Below are positions 1-15,100 of a stretch of 64,000 nucleotides of DNA, one piece after another. The notes under the pieces are model-generated. The model saw nothing but the letters and a program-made list of their open reading frames with translations, ran no database searches and was not told the DNA's origin. The stretch lies in the NCBI RefSeq assembly GCF_021134715.1, contig NC_060027.1, forward strand, positions 310,001 to 374,000. The letters run 5' to 3'. Made by a program: the position numbers and the translations under genes. Each line of letters begins with the position of its first letter. The first letter of the stretch is position 1. The stretch comes from Daphnia pulex (Eukaryota > Arthropoda > Branchiopoda > Diplostraca > Daphniidae).

Positions 1-402
1 ACTAGAAAAAAAATCTCACAAAAAAGGAGGACGACGACGACGACGGAAGCCTTTCGCAACTATTAAAGAGGAAAAAACAAACAAAAAGCGTTTCAATCAG
101 ATATTGATTTGCGTTCAGTGATGTCCGGTACGACAGAAATTGCGTCATTTTTTTTTTCTCTCCTTCACCAAGTGCTGAAATTTCGCCAATGATTAACCAC
201 AAATTACAACAAACAAAAATAAGAAAAAAAAAAAAGGTCGCCCGACACAAAAGTTCACTGATGGGAAGAGAACGGGGGGAGACAATTTTTGTATACAATG
301 GCGAAGAGCTGCCGGTTGAGTCGGTGGGGGTTTTTTTTTGGGAACGGGGTCAAGAATGTTTTTTCCTGGATTGTTTCGCTTCTTTCTCTTCTTTCAATAA
401 TT
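1..402. other. Downstream flank of Efa6, no gene seen
   Basis: This stretch follows the Efa6 stop codon on the minus strand and probably holds its 3' UTR. It is rich in A and T runs. I see no convincing coding exon, RNA gene or clear poly(A) signal. Confidence 0.4.
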
Positions 403-3038
<2,636 letters not shown>

Positions 3039-4578
3039 TTTTGAAGGAACATGAGCTCCTGTCCTGTTTTCAAATGTCTTTCAACTGCAAACGCTGATGT
3101 GTGGTCGGCTGCTCGATTGATTAAACGTGCGAGAACAACGGTTGGTGGAAGCGACTGGACTAAAGAACACACGTCAACTGGGACATCACAAAGGCTTTCG
3201 AAAACTGGCGACTTTTTCAGACGCTAACGCCGACGATAAAAATCGAACTCGACTCTATAAATAGTATGCAGAAAATGCACACCCCTCCTTTTCTTTTTCT
3301 TCCCTCTCTAGTCGTCTCTCAAGTCGAGACACGAGAGGGAGAGATCTCGACAAGCCGTCAAAAAAGGAACAAAAAATAACATTGACAGAACGACCTTGGC
3401 CCCGTCACCGCTAGATGGCACGGAAGATGTAACCTTTTTCATATGTAGGCCAATGCCGTAACCCAAAAAGAGACTCATCGTGGTTGAAGTGACGAAACTT
3501 TCACGCTTGACATGATCACATGATGAGCTTTAATTCTATCTTTTTTCTACGATGAATTTTTTTGGACGCCAATGTAAAACCGTGACGTGGCGAAACTAAC
3601 CTTTATAATACAAAAAAATATTGTGGGATAAAAACTTGAAAGGGAGTGCATAGTTAGAGGGTGTACCGGAAAGAGGAAATTGTTATAATGGCGACCATTT
3701 TCTTATCTTATTTTTTAAACAACATAACAAGTCGACACAATCCCAGTGTGTGTAACTACTGACAGCTTTCCTCTTGAGTGACACTCAACTAATGTTGACT
3801 ATACACACAGTAGAGAGATACTCGACTCTGCAATTGTTTCGTTTCTTCTTCTAGAATTGCGCACTCGTTCTTCCGGCTACTAAATTGAAGTCTTTGTTGA
3901 CTTTCGAGAGCTCGCAGTAATAAATTTCTCTGTCATGTTTATTCGTTCCAGACAGGAGCCAGACACGTCGCAATTCCGGAACTTGAGCTAGACATTATAT
4001 GCATTCTTAGTGTTCCAGTTAAATATGCTGTGCTGGTATGGAAGCCAAAATGGGTTTAATAATATCAACAAGAAGATGCAATCCAAATTTAGACGGGCTT
4101 CACGGCTAATTGGCTTGATCAGTAGAGTGTGTCATTCATGAAGCGCTTCCGGGACAACAATATTAACGGCCGTTGTTGTTGCTCAAGTTAAAACAATTTT
4201 ATCTATATTATGCCTTGGCATTTTACGAATCTAGCATTATATAATATCGCATACTTCCTCTATGATGACACTCACCTTCCTGTACGATTTAGATTTGTAA
4301 ACACGTGCAATACTTTTGAAGCCTTAAAAATGCGTAATTTTGTTGACCCAATTCCCACATCCTTTTCGTCCTTCAATCACTGACATTTTGTCATCTTTTA
4401 TTGATTAATAAATAATTTTGAAATCCCGTTTCGGAGAATTTTTTAAAAATTTATGCACATACTGGCAACGTGACGGACCGAAACCGGCAACGCTTCTAGC
4501 AGAACGATTTTTAACAGTAAAGAAAAGGCCGACTTTCTTCATCCGTGACCGTTTGAAACATCACGAAAATCACGTAAC
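3039..4578. other. Intergenic region between divergent Efa6 and small membrane protein gene
   Basis: This 1.5 kb separates two divergently transcribed genes and should contain both promoters. A TATAAATA-like sequence lies at about 3255-3262, about 220 bases upstream of the Efa6 start. No coding exon could be supported. Confidence 0.4.
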
Positions 4579-5190
4579 ATGGCTACCACGGGTGATATCT
4601 CCTTTCCCGGCGATTCTGATAAAAAACACCCATGCTCTTTTATGAGCAGTCTCGGACTCGGTTTTATGAAAGATTCGAAAATGCCATGTCCCATCACGAT
4701 GGCGACTGGAGCCTCTTATAGCCTTTTGGCCGTTAACATGTTCAGCCCAGACCTCATGCAAAAGTAAAATTACATTTTGGAAAACTGATTATCGCATGTT
4801 TTTAATTATTGTTAATTAGGTTTTCGCCCAGTCGTGATCTCACAAACGTTTTGATGGGTTCCACTCTGGTTGGAGGCTCGCTGTACTTGGCATCCAGACC
4901 ACATTTGGCCGCCATCAAGGACACAAAGCAAAAAGTACTTTTCAGGTAAGATATTAAACAAAATTCAATTGCAACAAGTATCCTAGTTAATTTCATTTGC
5001 ATACCTTATCAGCGTTTATGGCTCAACAATCTTCACATTGGGTTCGCTGCTGTTGTGGGCAATGACCAGAGTCCTTGTGCCAGACAACACCACCATCCGT
5101 GTAGTTGCCGCAGTGGGTTCCAGCATTGTCCTACTCAAGACAGGTGTGGCTTACCTGGACATCATCGATGCTGACAAGAAACCCAAATAG
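4579..5190 (+). CDS. Small multi-pass membrane protein, function unknown
   Basis: Three exons (4579-4763, 4820-4945, 5013-5190) with GT-AG introns of 56 and 67 bases join in phase to 162 aa. I do not recognise the family. A soluble N-terminus with a Lys/Cys-containing stretch is followed by hydrophobic segments at about 41-55, 69-87, 101-126 and 132-154, so four membrane passes are likely. The chain ends in KKPK, which fits the KKXX signal that retrieves membrane proteins to the ER, and suggests a cytosolic C-terminus. Two poly(A) signals follow about 130 bases after the stop, supporting a real transcript. The start at 4579 is the first in-frame ATG of the open exon. Function is not assigned. 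Confidence 0.8.
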
Positions 5191-5318
5191 ACTTGTTCTT
5201 CTATCTTGCGTGTAGATATTGTCTTGTCTACTCTCTTTAATAGTCGTTTTCCAGCATTACAAATTCGTCGTTCCAGCTTTCGTCCAAAGTCACAACTAAT
5301 TATATCAAGTTCGCCGGT

Positions 5319-5334
5319 AATAAAATAGAATAAA
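5319..5334 (+). promoter_or_regulatory. Poly(A) signals of the small membrane protein gene
   Basis: Two overlapping AATAAA hexamers (5319-5324 and 5329-5334) lie about 130 bases after the stop codon at 5190, as expected for 3' end formation of the plus-strand transcript. Confidence 0.6.
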
Positions 5335-6122
5335 TGTTGAAAAAGAAACACGAAATGTATTGGAACTTAGAAAAAACAAATGCATTTCTTGTAGCATCGT
5401 AGTAGGTAACTGAGGTGGTAGTTGTTTATGGCAGACGGGGATTGGCAAGCTCTTCATAAACAAAAGGTAGGGTAAGAATAATCTCTAACTGGGAGAGATA
5501 ATTACATAGACATTGATCTAAACCAAAATGGGGCAGTTAAACATGATGCTACCAATGGTAAATTTATGGTTTTAAATGGTCAACAATCGGGTGTCTTCCG
5601 CCGTCTTTTCTCTGAGACAATTTCAAAACTTTAGCAAAATGAGAAAAAGTCCCAAGTGTCAGCATTATTTCCTTAAAAAACAAAAACGGGAGATTACTCA
5701 ATTTAAAAAAAAAAGAATCACGAGATCAGAATTTCAAATGACCACATTGACATGTGACTGGCGACACGAACGAAAAATCTTTCTTTGTGTAATACGTTTT
5801 CCCTGCCGAAGTTTGCGTCCAAACGGTTCCACATTTTATTTTATTTTGTTTTTTTCTAAACTTTTTAATGCCAAAAAATAGCACGTATTTTAAAAATTTG
5901 TAAAGCACTGAATTATTTTTGTTTTGAACTTGAAACCACATCCGCCAAAGTTGAAATTTTTGTGTTTGCATATGATCGAAAAGGCTTAAACAAAAAGGAC
6001 CCGATTCCCCCCCAGCCAAATCCAACCAATTTAAAAATAAAAAAGTTCATAAATGTGTGTGTGGTTGGCATTTTGTATAAAATAATAAAAAGACTACGAT
6101 CCCAACTTTGCCATAACATTTC
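5335..6122. other. AT-rich intergenic DNA between convergent genes
   Basis: This stretch lies between the 3' ends of the plus-strand membrane protein gene and minus-strand Tet. It is AT-rich with oligo(A/T) runs. Short open frames here have no splice context or recognisable domain. The Tet 3' UTR probably occupies part of it. Confidence 0.4.
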
Positions 6123-9100
6123 TTATGGATTATTGTACGGATGGGATAACTGGTACGGAAACGCATGATGGATGGAAGGCAAAGCCGGTTGCTGTTGTTG
6201 TTGTTGTGGATGGTAGGAAGCAGCTGCCGGCCAAGTATAGCTGTAAGAGTGTGTCGCTGGTGGTATTGTTGGTGTGTTGAACCAATGATTAGATTGTTGT
6301 TGAGTTGTTTGAGCCTCTTGTTGCTGTTGTTGTTGTTCGATCCTTTTTCTTTCCATCTTTTTCTCGTTGACGTGGAATCCGTGTTTGCTTTCATTCATGT
6401 TGCGATGTTGATAAAGAACGAGGGATATGCGGGTCGGATTCCGGCGATTGGGATTCCTCAGAGCCGTTGTGGCGTGAAGTTCGTGTTTGGCGCATTCAAA
6501 GAGAACCGAGCCGTGCGTCAAAGCGATGGCCACACCACCTATGTTGGCATCTTTGAAATTCTCCTCGTTATCGCTCACCTGGACCGTCACTCTCGGTTTG
6601 GCTGGTGCTGGTGGGGCCGGATGGCGGAGTAGATTCTGCATTGGATGGACAGGCGGCCCGAACGGACGCATTTCATCGGGAGGAGCAGACACATTGTGTC
6701 TCCACCACTGGGATAATTGAGGGCCATCTGGTCTGTAATTATTGTGCGGTTGTTGTTGCTGCCAGTATTGTTGTTGTTGCGGAGGCTGGATGCAGTAACC
6801 TCCCCAATTGGTGAATGCCGGCACTGGAGGCCGGTAAGTTTGCAGGGCTCGAATTCTACTCTCCATCGAGCTGGATTGTTCCATAAATGATGAGCGACTC
6901 GATCGTTGGTAGTAGGTCGAACTTGTGACGTGACTGCTCTGCAACAGAGCGGCATCTTCGTTGGCCGGAGTGTAGACAATGGGGTCTGATTGAGCTTGAC
7001 TTTTCCGTTTATTTTTGCTGGGAATCGGCTCTGAATGACGTCTCATAATACACGGATATCTAAACAAAATTATTATATACAAAAGATTAGAAATAAATGT
7101 AACAACTAGACTTAAATAATAATTGTGTTGGTACTTGTTGAGAATTTCGATGGCACCGCTATTCACTTTACTCCTTTGTCCTTCCACGCTGTTGTACTCA
7201 TCGACTCCATCGAGAATGTAATGAGGTAAGACGTGCAATTGCTCATCATCGGTCGGTTTGTGGAAGCCTCGATGGCGCGTTAAAGTCGTTACCTGTCGGC
7301 GGTAGTTGGGGAAAAACAATTGTTTTAATTAACGCCTATTTTTAATGTACGCCTGAATAAGTCTTACCACTGTGCACCCGTTATTCATATCGTGGATATC
7401 TTTATGCGAATGAGCACAAAAGTCGAAACAGGCCGTCACGCCAGCAAACGGTCGACCGGGCGCTAGACCCAGTCGGCAGTCGACGGCCTTCCCTTCAAAT
7501 TGGACTTGATTGGCGTAAGCATCTGGAGCGATCCGTTTGTAGAGCGGAGCGATGGCTGTAGCGAACCGCTGCAACCGATCACCAATATCCGCTTCCTGTT
7601 TTTTAATATTGAATGTTTTTAAATTGCTAATTATTATTAGAAATAAATAATTAGAAAACTGACCTGGGACTCGTCGGTTAGCCGGAATTTCCGGACGGTT
7701 TGCTGTTTGCTCCTGGCGAATTTGCATCCATTAAAAAACATGCTCCATGAGCAGCCGAACGAGAAAGAAGCGCCACAAGTGTCGGGATCGAGACCCTGAC
7801 ATGCGCACGTTCGATCCTCATTGGTGGCGCAACGGCGATTGGTCGCCACTCCGTGAGCGTTCAATCGATAAACCAATTCGCCGTAAAGGTAATCAGAGTC
7901 TCTCAGCGCCAGCCCTTCCCAGGCGACGGAAATGACAATCAACCAGGTCGTTTGACATCGATGTCCTCGACGTTCTTTGATCAGGCAAAGCACCTTCTCC
8001 TCCAAGCTCGAGCGTCGTATAATCTAAAATAAATAAAAATTCACACACAAATTGATTTTCTCTACCCAACCCAACCACCACCGTTTCACACAACCGCAAA
8101 AAATTCAATTTTACCCATTTGGCGATTGGACATCCCTGGGCGGATTTGCCTTCCTTGCCCGTGTAAAGGATTTTCTCAAAGCGGATGGCTCTTCCGGCCA
8201 GGCCGGTCCTTTGCTCCATCAGCTGTCGGAGCGAGGCGACACTTTCGCCAAATCCCAGATGGGTGTAGTAAGGGCCCGGTTCTTGCGGTACTAATTAGTT
8301 TTCAATCAACTTTGCATTGGTTCCAATATTTCTTTTAAATATTTTAAAAATGTGTGTGTGTAAAATAGGAATCCACATACATGCGATCGTTTTCAATATA
8401 TAAAGGTGGTGGTGTGTGTGTAGACGGACCGGAAGTTGTTGTGAAGCCAAGCACCGCGTATAAAACAACAACAAACAAGACACACAAAGGTGGTGGAGGG
8501 GGGAAACATTTGGGAGGTTTTTTTGTTGTTGTCGTCACCACACAAAAACACACTAAAGCCCATTTAACCAAACAGACACACACACAACACACAACCCCAG
8601 CAACTAAATAATAAGTCTCCGAGGATGCGACGAAAATAATAATTTAAAAAAAGAACTTGGATGTCGATTTTCTTGTTTTTTTTTCGATAGAAACAATTCA
8701 GGCAGTTTATTTGCGTAGTTGAGAGAAATTGGCTGGTTTAATTAATTAAAATTATTTTTTTGTTTTTGAGGGGGGATTTTTGATATAATCTTAAACAAAG
8801 AAAATAATAAATTGAATAAAAAAAAATGCCATGAGGTTTGTTTTGTTTGCTTTTTCTCCCGTGTGTAGAGCGACTGGTGGAAAAATTGACATATCTTTTC
8901 ATCTTTTTCTTTTCAAAATTTAGAAAAATAGAGAAATCGGAAAAAAATAGATTTTTCAAGAGATAGAGAGAAGACTACACATACTACAAATGTTCCATTT
9001 GAAAATTTGAAAAAAAAATTACTACAATTAAAACTTGCATCATTCTCGCCCAATAAAATACGACTAATCCAGAATCTAATTTGAAGACAGTCAAAAAAAA

Positions 9101-12100
9101 TTTGCCAAAAGGTTTTTTTTTAAGGATAGATGGAGAGACAAACGGGTTGGACAACAAAAAAGAAGGTGATGTGGTTTTTTTTTGAAAAATCCCGTACAAA
9201 TCACAAGCACCCCGTCAAAAAATAATTTTTGTTGAAGTGGGAAGAATAATTAAGAAAATTAAAGACACACTGGAGCATTCACACACGCACGCCGAAAAAA
9301 CACACAAACACACACACACACACCCACTGAATAATAATAAAGCTTTTTCTCAATGCTCTGGTCCTTAATTCATTTTGTTTTAAGTGTAAGAAAAAAAAAT
9401 TTCCTAAAATAGTGAAGGTGTTGTGATGTGTGTAAAAAAGGTCACATGATTTATCTTATTAAAAATTGGGAAAAGGTAAATATAAAAATACACCAGCCAT
9501 GCAACAAAAAAAGGAGGAGTCATCAATTTATTATTATTAATTAAAAAAGTGGTTTTTTTTATGTTTGATCTCGTAGGAATTTTTTTCTTTCGTCATTCAA
9601 AAAATGTTTGAAAAACGAAAAAACATTTTTTTTTTCTTCATTTAAAAAAAAATAATTGTAAACCCTCACTTTTTTTGGGTGTGTTTAAAAAAATATCGAG
9701 GGGTTATATTATAGGTGGGATGGTAGTGAAATTTTTGCACTCAATCAAAAATTATTATTTCTTTTTCCCCATTTTGTTCAACGGACGGGAGACTTACATT
9801 GGTCCGATGGGAAACACTGGCAGGGCGGCACTTCATCTTTGACATTATTCTTCAACTTATTGAGACGATCCTGTTCGAGATCTTGAGGAGCTGCACTGGT
9901 CGGAGTCAAGTGGTTGACTTGACAGCCGTTATTACGCGGTTGTTGTTGTTGCTGTTGTTGAGGCGGCGGCGGTGACGACGGTGATGTGGTTGTCGGACTC
10001 TGAAGAAGCTGAGGGATCTGTTGTTGTTGTTGTTGGTCCTCCCCCTGATGATTCCCACCCCCAGTGCCGCTGTTCTGAGGGTGGGCTGGTCCTAAAAAAT
10101 GGGCCGTTGAACTGTTGGTTGAATTCGGTTCCAAATGGACGTCCAGCCTGACATTGTTGTTGCCCGTCGACGACGAAGGCGACGACGCGCTTGGCGGATT
10201 GAAATGCTGATCAGAGTATTCCTCGTTATTCTGTTGTTGCTGCTGCTGCTGGTAGGGGTAGTTCATGTAGTAACCCTGGCCACCACCATTAGACTGCAAC
10301 TCGTGTTGTTGTTGGAATGAATGTTGTTGTTGTTGTTGCTGCTGCATCTGTTGTTTACTGAGAATCTTTTCCTTGAGCCGATTATTCAATTCTTCGTGCG
10401 GAGTGGAACGCTGTTGTTTGGAATCAGGTTCCCAGGGCTCGGATTTAACTTGTTGTTGTTGCTGTTGTTGTTGTTGGCCTGGATACCCGCCGTTAGAGTT
10501 GAGCGAACTCTGATGCGGGATGGGTGATGGAGACGGATACCCAGGCGGCCCGTTTGGGTGAATCTGTTGACCGTTCGACTCTCCGGAATTGCTTCCGCCG
10601 CCGTTGCGAAAGTTGTCTCCTCCTCCTCCTCCGCTGGGCGGATTGTTGGACGATGGCGGGCGAGGGCTGGGACTGGTGAAAGGACTTCCATTCATAAACA
10701 CTCCGTCCTGGCCGTTGAAATGAGGTGGAACGCTGCCACAGCGACCGTTCATCTGTTGACCCGATCCGGGTGATGGATGAGGTGACGTCATGTGAGGACT
10801 GAACCCGCCAATCTGAATCTGTTGAGGCTGGGGACTGGGTCTCGGTCGGAAGCCATTCGTCTGGCCACCGTTGGTGAACGTGTCGACAACAGGGGCCGGC
10901 GGATGGAAACCACCTTGCTGCTGCTGTTGTTGTTGGAGTGGGTTAAAGTTGAAGGTCGGATCGTATGTCTCCGGCTGGTATCCAGCCGCCCATTGATTCT
11001 CGTCAGTGGTTCCATTGACAACAGCCGGTTGGCCGGCAGGAGCCCAGGCATTGGCACTGGGCGCATAGCCACCGCGATCCCAATTGGCAGTACCAGCAGA
11101 CGCAACTCCGTTAGCCATTGTACTGGTCGGAGTGGGTGGAGTGGCCGTCGTCGACGGTTGAGCAGCCGAATTGCCGGCAGACGTGCTACTACTGTTGTTG
11201 CTAGAGTTGTTGCTGCTGTTGTTGGCACTCTGTCGAGCAGCTCTTCCTTCACCCTTCTCACGAGGAATCTATTACAAAACATCAAATAAAAGAGCGTGTC
11301 AAGAGTCATTCAACGTTTCATCACAAAGTCACAAGTGGAAATCTCCACCTGTTTGACACATCAAGAGTGTGGGGGGGGGGGGGGATATCCCAAAATTGTT
11401 TTGCATTGGGGGGGTTATTTTTAAAAAAGGGCTTTTCCCAAGTCTATCAAAAACTTCTTTGAATGAGTGTAGGGGGGTGAAGAAGAAGTTTTGGGAGTTC
11501 CCCCCCACCCAAAGTTTTTGGTAGAAGAAAAAAAACGCGTCATAGATGAGAGGGGGGAACAGACACAAAAAAGAAGAACCTGTGAGTAGTAGTAGTAGGG
11601 GGAGATGACATGGTCACTTTCAGTTCGGGTTAAATGCCCGAGATATACAACAACTACTAGGGGGGAGAGAAAAGAATCAACTAGGGGAGAGATCACATGA
11701 AAAGAAGAAGACGTTTTCTCTCCCCCAAATGACTACCACACATGCCGACACAGGTGAAAACACGAGGGGGAACAAGACAACAAGAAAAAAAACCAGGGAT
11801 ATCCCCCAATGAAGAAGAAAGTAAAAGAAGAAAAATGCCTGCAAGTAATAAGAGGGGATTTCCCTGTTGGCTCACGCCGAGTTTATAACTTTTACTTTTT
11901 TTTTCGATTAATTTCCATCGAAAATTAAATAAAAGATGGCGCCGTGCGACGTTGCCGAAAAATAGAATAAGAGGGGGGACGCCAGTAAGTTCTTCTAATT
12001 CAATAAACATCAAAAGCTCTCTTTGTAAATAACGTGGAAAATGAAATTACTCTTCTTCTTCTATTTAACAATTTTTTCCTCTCTCTCTCTCGACATGATG

Positions 12101-15100
12101 GAAATGCATCAAAGAACACGGCAGATGTTTCGACAAAAGGTGGAGGGTAGTAGACAGCTGGACCAACTTTTGCGCGCGCTGAATTGATTTCCCACCCTAT
12201 GTACACTGGGCTGGGCTGGGCTGGCCAGGACAAAGGGGCGCTTAGAGGTGGCCGACTAGTGCTGCCTCTAGCGGCAGCTTTATCTTCACCCCAAACAAAT
12301 TGTTTCTTGTCTGCTGTTGTGGCCAGCTTGTTGATTTCTCTCCTACTTTTGTGCGCGTCTGATATCAGAGGTGGTTTGTCTTATCACGAAACTTTTGAGG
12401 AAATTATTTTTAAAAACTGAGGTGAAAAAAAGATAAGAGAAAATGGCCGCAGATGGGAACCGCGTGGGGGCACACATGGGGCAGCTGCACATCCCTAAAA
12501 AGAGACGGTCGACACATGGCGGCGGACTCGGTTGAATTATTTCACATACGACGACAGCAGTTGAACGGCTCTCGTGATGGTGCAGGATCGTCAGGATCGT
12601 AACGGACAAACAGACAAAAGAGCAACAACAAAAAATAGTAGATCGTCTTTAAAAGTATTAAAAAACGAGAGTGGAGCGAACAAAAGATTCGAGTTTTTCC
12701 CACGAACAAAGATGGCGTCAGCGTCTATAAATCAGCGTCTCTCTTATAATATTCCTTCGACTAGAATCTAAAAAAAAAAACCTTTTTACTCTTATTATAC
12801 AGAGGATCTCTTTTCCTAACCGACATTTTCACTTTTAAAGAGCATCTGCTCAATAAACAACAACAGTAGAGAAACTACTATCAGAGAGATATCAAAAAAG
12901 CGATACGAGCTGCTAGTACAGAACCAAAAACCGTGTGGATTTCAACCCAAAAGTTTTTCTCTCTTTTGTTGTCGACTCAGGTAGTTTAAGGCCTCTTCCT
13001 ATATCTAACGGAACATTTTTTCTCCAACAGAAGGTCGATGGAAAGACGAGCTAGGCCTAAAGCCGGAGGCATCCATTTCGGGTTGGAAAAACAAGATTTT
13101 GTTTGGAGGTTCGTGATGAACGTCGACGAGCTTCTACGGTTGCTGACCTTTCACCTGGGGATTTTTCCTTCATAAACTGACCCTTTTCTTCTTCTTCCAT
13201 TCTCCTACTATTTACTCGCCATTTATTTTCGACTGCTTTTCGTTGTGTTATGCTCTCACACACGACCATCTGCTTCCCCAACCCCCCAAACTTCCAGATA
13301 TATATATTTGCTCAGTTGGTCAGACACACACACACACGAGAAAACATCTGGAAAAACATGGCCGACATTGAAAAATTTCCCCGAAAAGAAACAAAATTTA
13401 ATGAGCCCTTGAACTTTCGATTGCCCATCATTAAGAGACGCTGTCAACTTGTTTTTCAAACTGGATAATATTATAAAAGAAAAAACTCGTTTTTACTTTT
13501 ATAAAAGAAAAGAAAAGAAAAAACGAGTTTTTGAAATTGTCGTCCAAAAGTTCAGACACGAAAAAGTTGGAGAGAGGACGAAAATAGCGCACGGCTCGAT
13601 GGGGGGTTTCGAATTTCTTCTAACCCCCCAACATGCCACATGGTCTCTGTAAGCTCTTCTTTTTTTAAAAATTCTGAAAAACTTTTCTTCTTCTTCTTTG
13701 TGTTGTTAGACACGCACTTCATCGTGTCCGTGCACATATTCCATGACCTCCATCTTAAATAACCTTTCACCTTCATTGAATAAAAGAAACAAGAATTTAA
13801 TTCCTGACGTCTAGACTAATGATTCCCTACCAAAAGGTAATAAGATTATTAAAAACACAAAAATAGATACATGTGCGAAAAAAAGGAGAAAATTGGTTCT
13901 CACGGTCAACAGCTGTCCCCTCAGAAAAACAAAAGAGAGAGAGACCGATGTTTGTCGCCGAGCAATTTTTATTGTAGTGATTATTATTAAGGCCTACTAT
14001 ATACTACTATATAAGTAGTTAAGGAGACCCCGAAGCTGTTTTTCGACAGATGGCGAGTGCACGTCATAATCCCATCTCTCTCTCTTTTTCTATACTAGTG
14101 GTGACCTTAATTCTTTTTTCGCTTAGTATGTATAATGATTTCCTGTCGGACGCCAGAGGGCTGTTTTCTGCGCCGGACACACTAACACATATGCCCTCCA
14201 GAAAGTCGAAAACCCCTGCGGATACGAAAAAAAAATAAACCTTCCGCAGCAGTCGCTGCGCTGGAGTATTAACATGGAAAATTTGCTTAAATATTTGTCT
14301 AGCCCCAGGCATTACGTCCTTTTGCCCTTCAAAATAAATTGTCTTTCTCAAAAACCGGTTTGCCTGAAAACACATTTTCGATCCGCATAATTCATGTAAC
14401 GCGTTTCGAAAAAATATAAAAAATAAAAAAGATGAAAATGCATAAAAAGTGTGTGACAGGAGGACGGTGTGTGTGTGTAGCGGCGTCTATTGTTGTACGG
14501 GGGTGCGCCGGACGTTGCTCATTTGTTATAAGAGAGAAAAACCCAGTTTCCGGCCCCCCTTCCCGTGTCAGCTGCCATTTTTCAACACACACCGAAAAAA
14601 TAATAATAAAAAAATTTTAAAAAAAATGAAGCCGCATTTATGCCCCTATACAAACCCCCCAACTCACTGTACAAAATTTGTACGTGTGTAATTAGAAGCC
14701 TCGGCTATAGTTTTACTTCGGTGGACATCAAATTTGATACCTTGTTTAATATAATAAAACAATATCCAAGAAGAAGCCAGACGATTCAAGATCATCTGAT
14801 ACCGACATTCAGTCAACTAACAACAACATTATTGGGTGGAATCTACACTTGTTTCTAAGGATTCCGGAATAGAATAAGAAAATTAGAAATTAGATATAAG
14901 ACGAACCTTGATTTTCTTCTCCGTCAATTTCTCGCAGCGTCGCATTTTGCAAATTTGGTGACTCTTGTCGTTCCGGCACGGAGCGCAAGAAGCGCAATTG
15001 TCTTTCCGCATGCAGCCGACGCACTCGCCGCAACGCTTCCGCTTCTTTTTAGACTGTTTGCCGTCGCAATCCATGCTGGAATCGTGACCATTCGAGCCGC

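Noticed and set aside
9778-11118. Plus-strand Leu-rich frames opposite the Tet linker (for example 10321-10527)
   Set aside because: They are the antisense of CAA/CAG glutamine tracts in Tet and have no independent gene signals.
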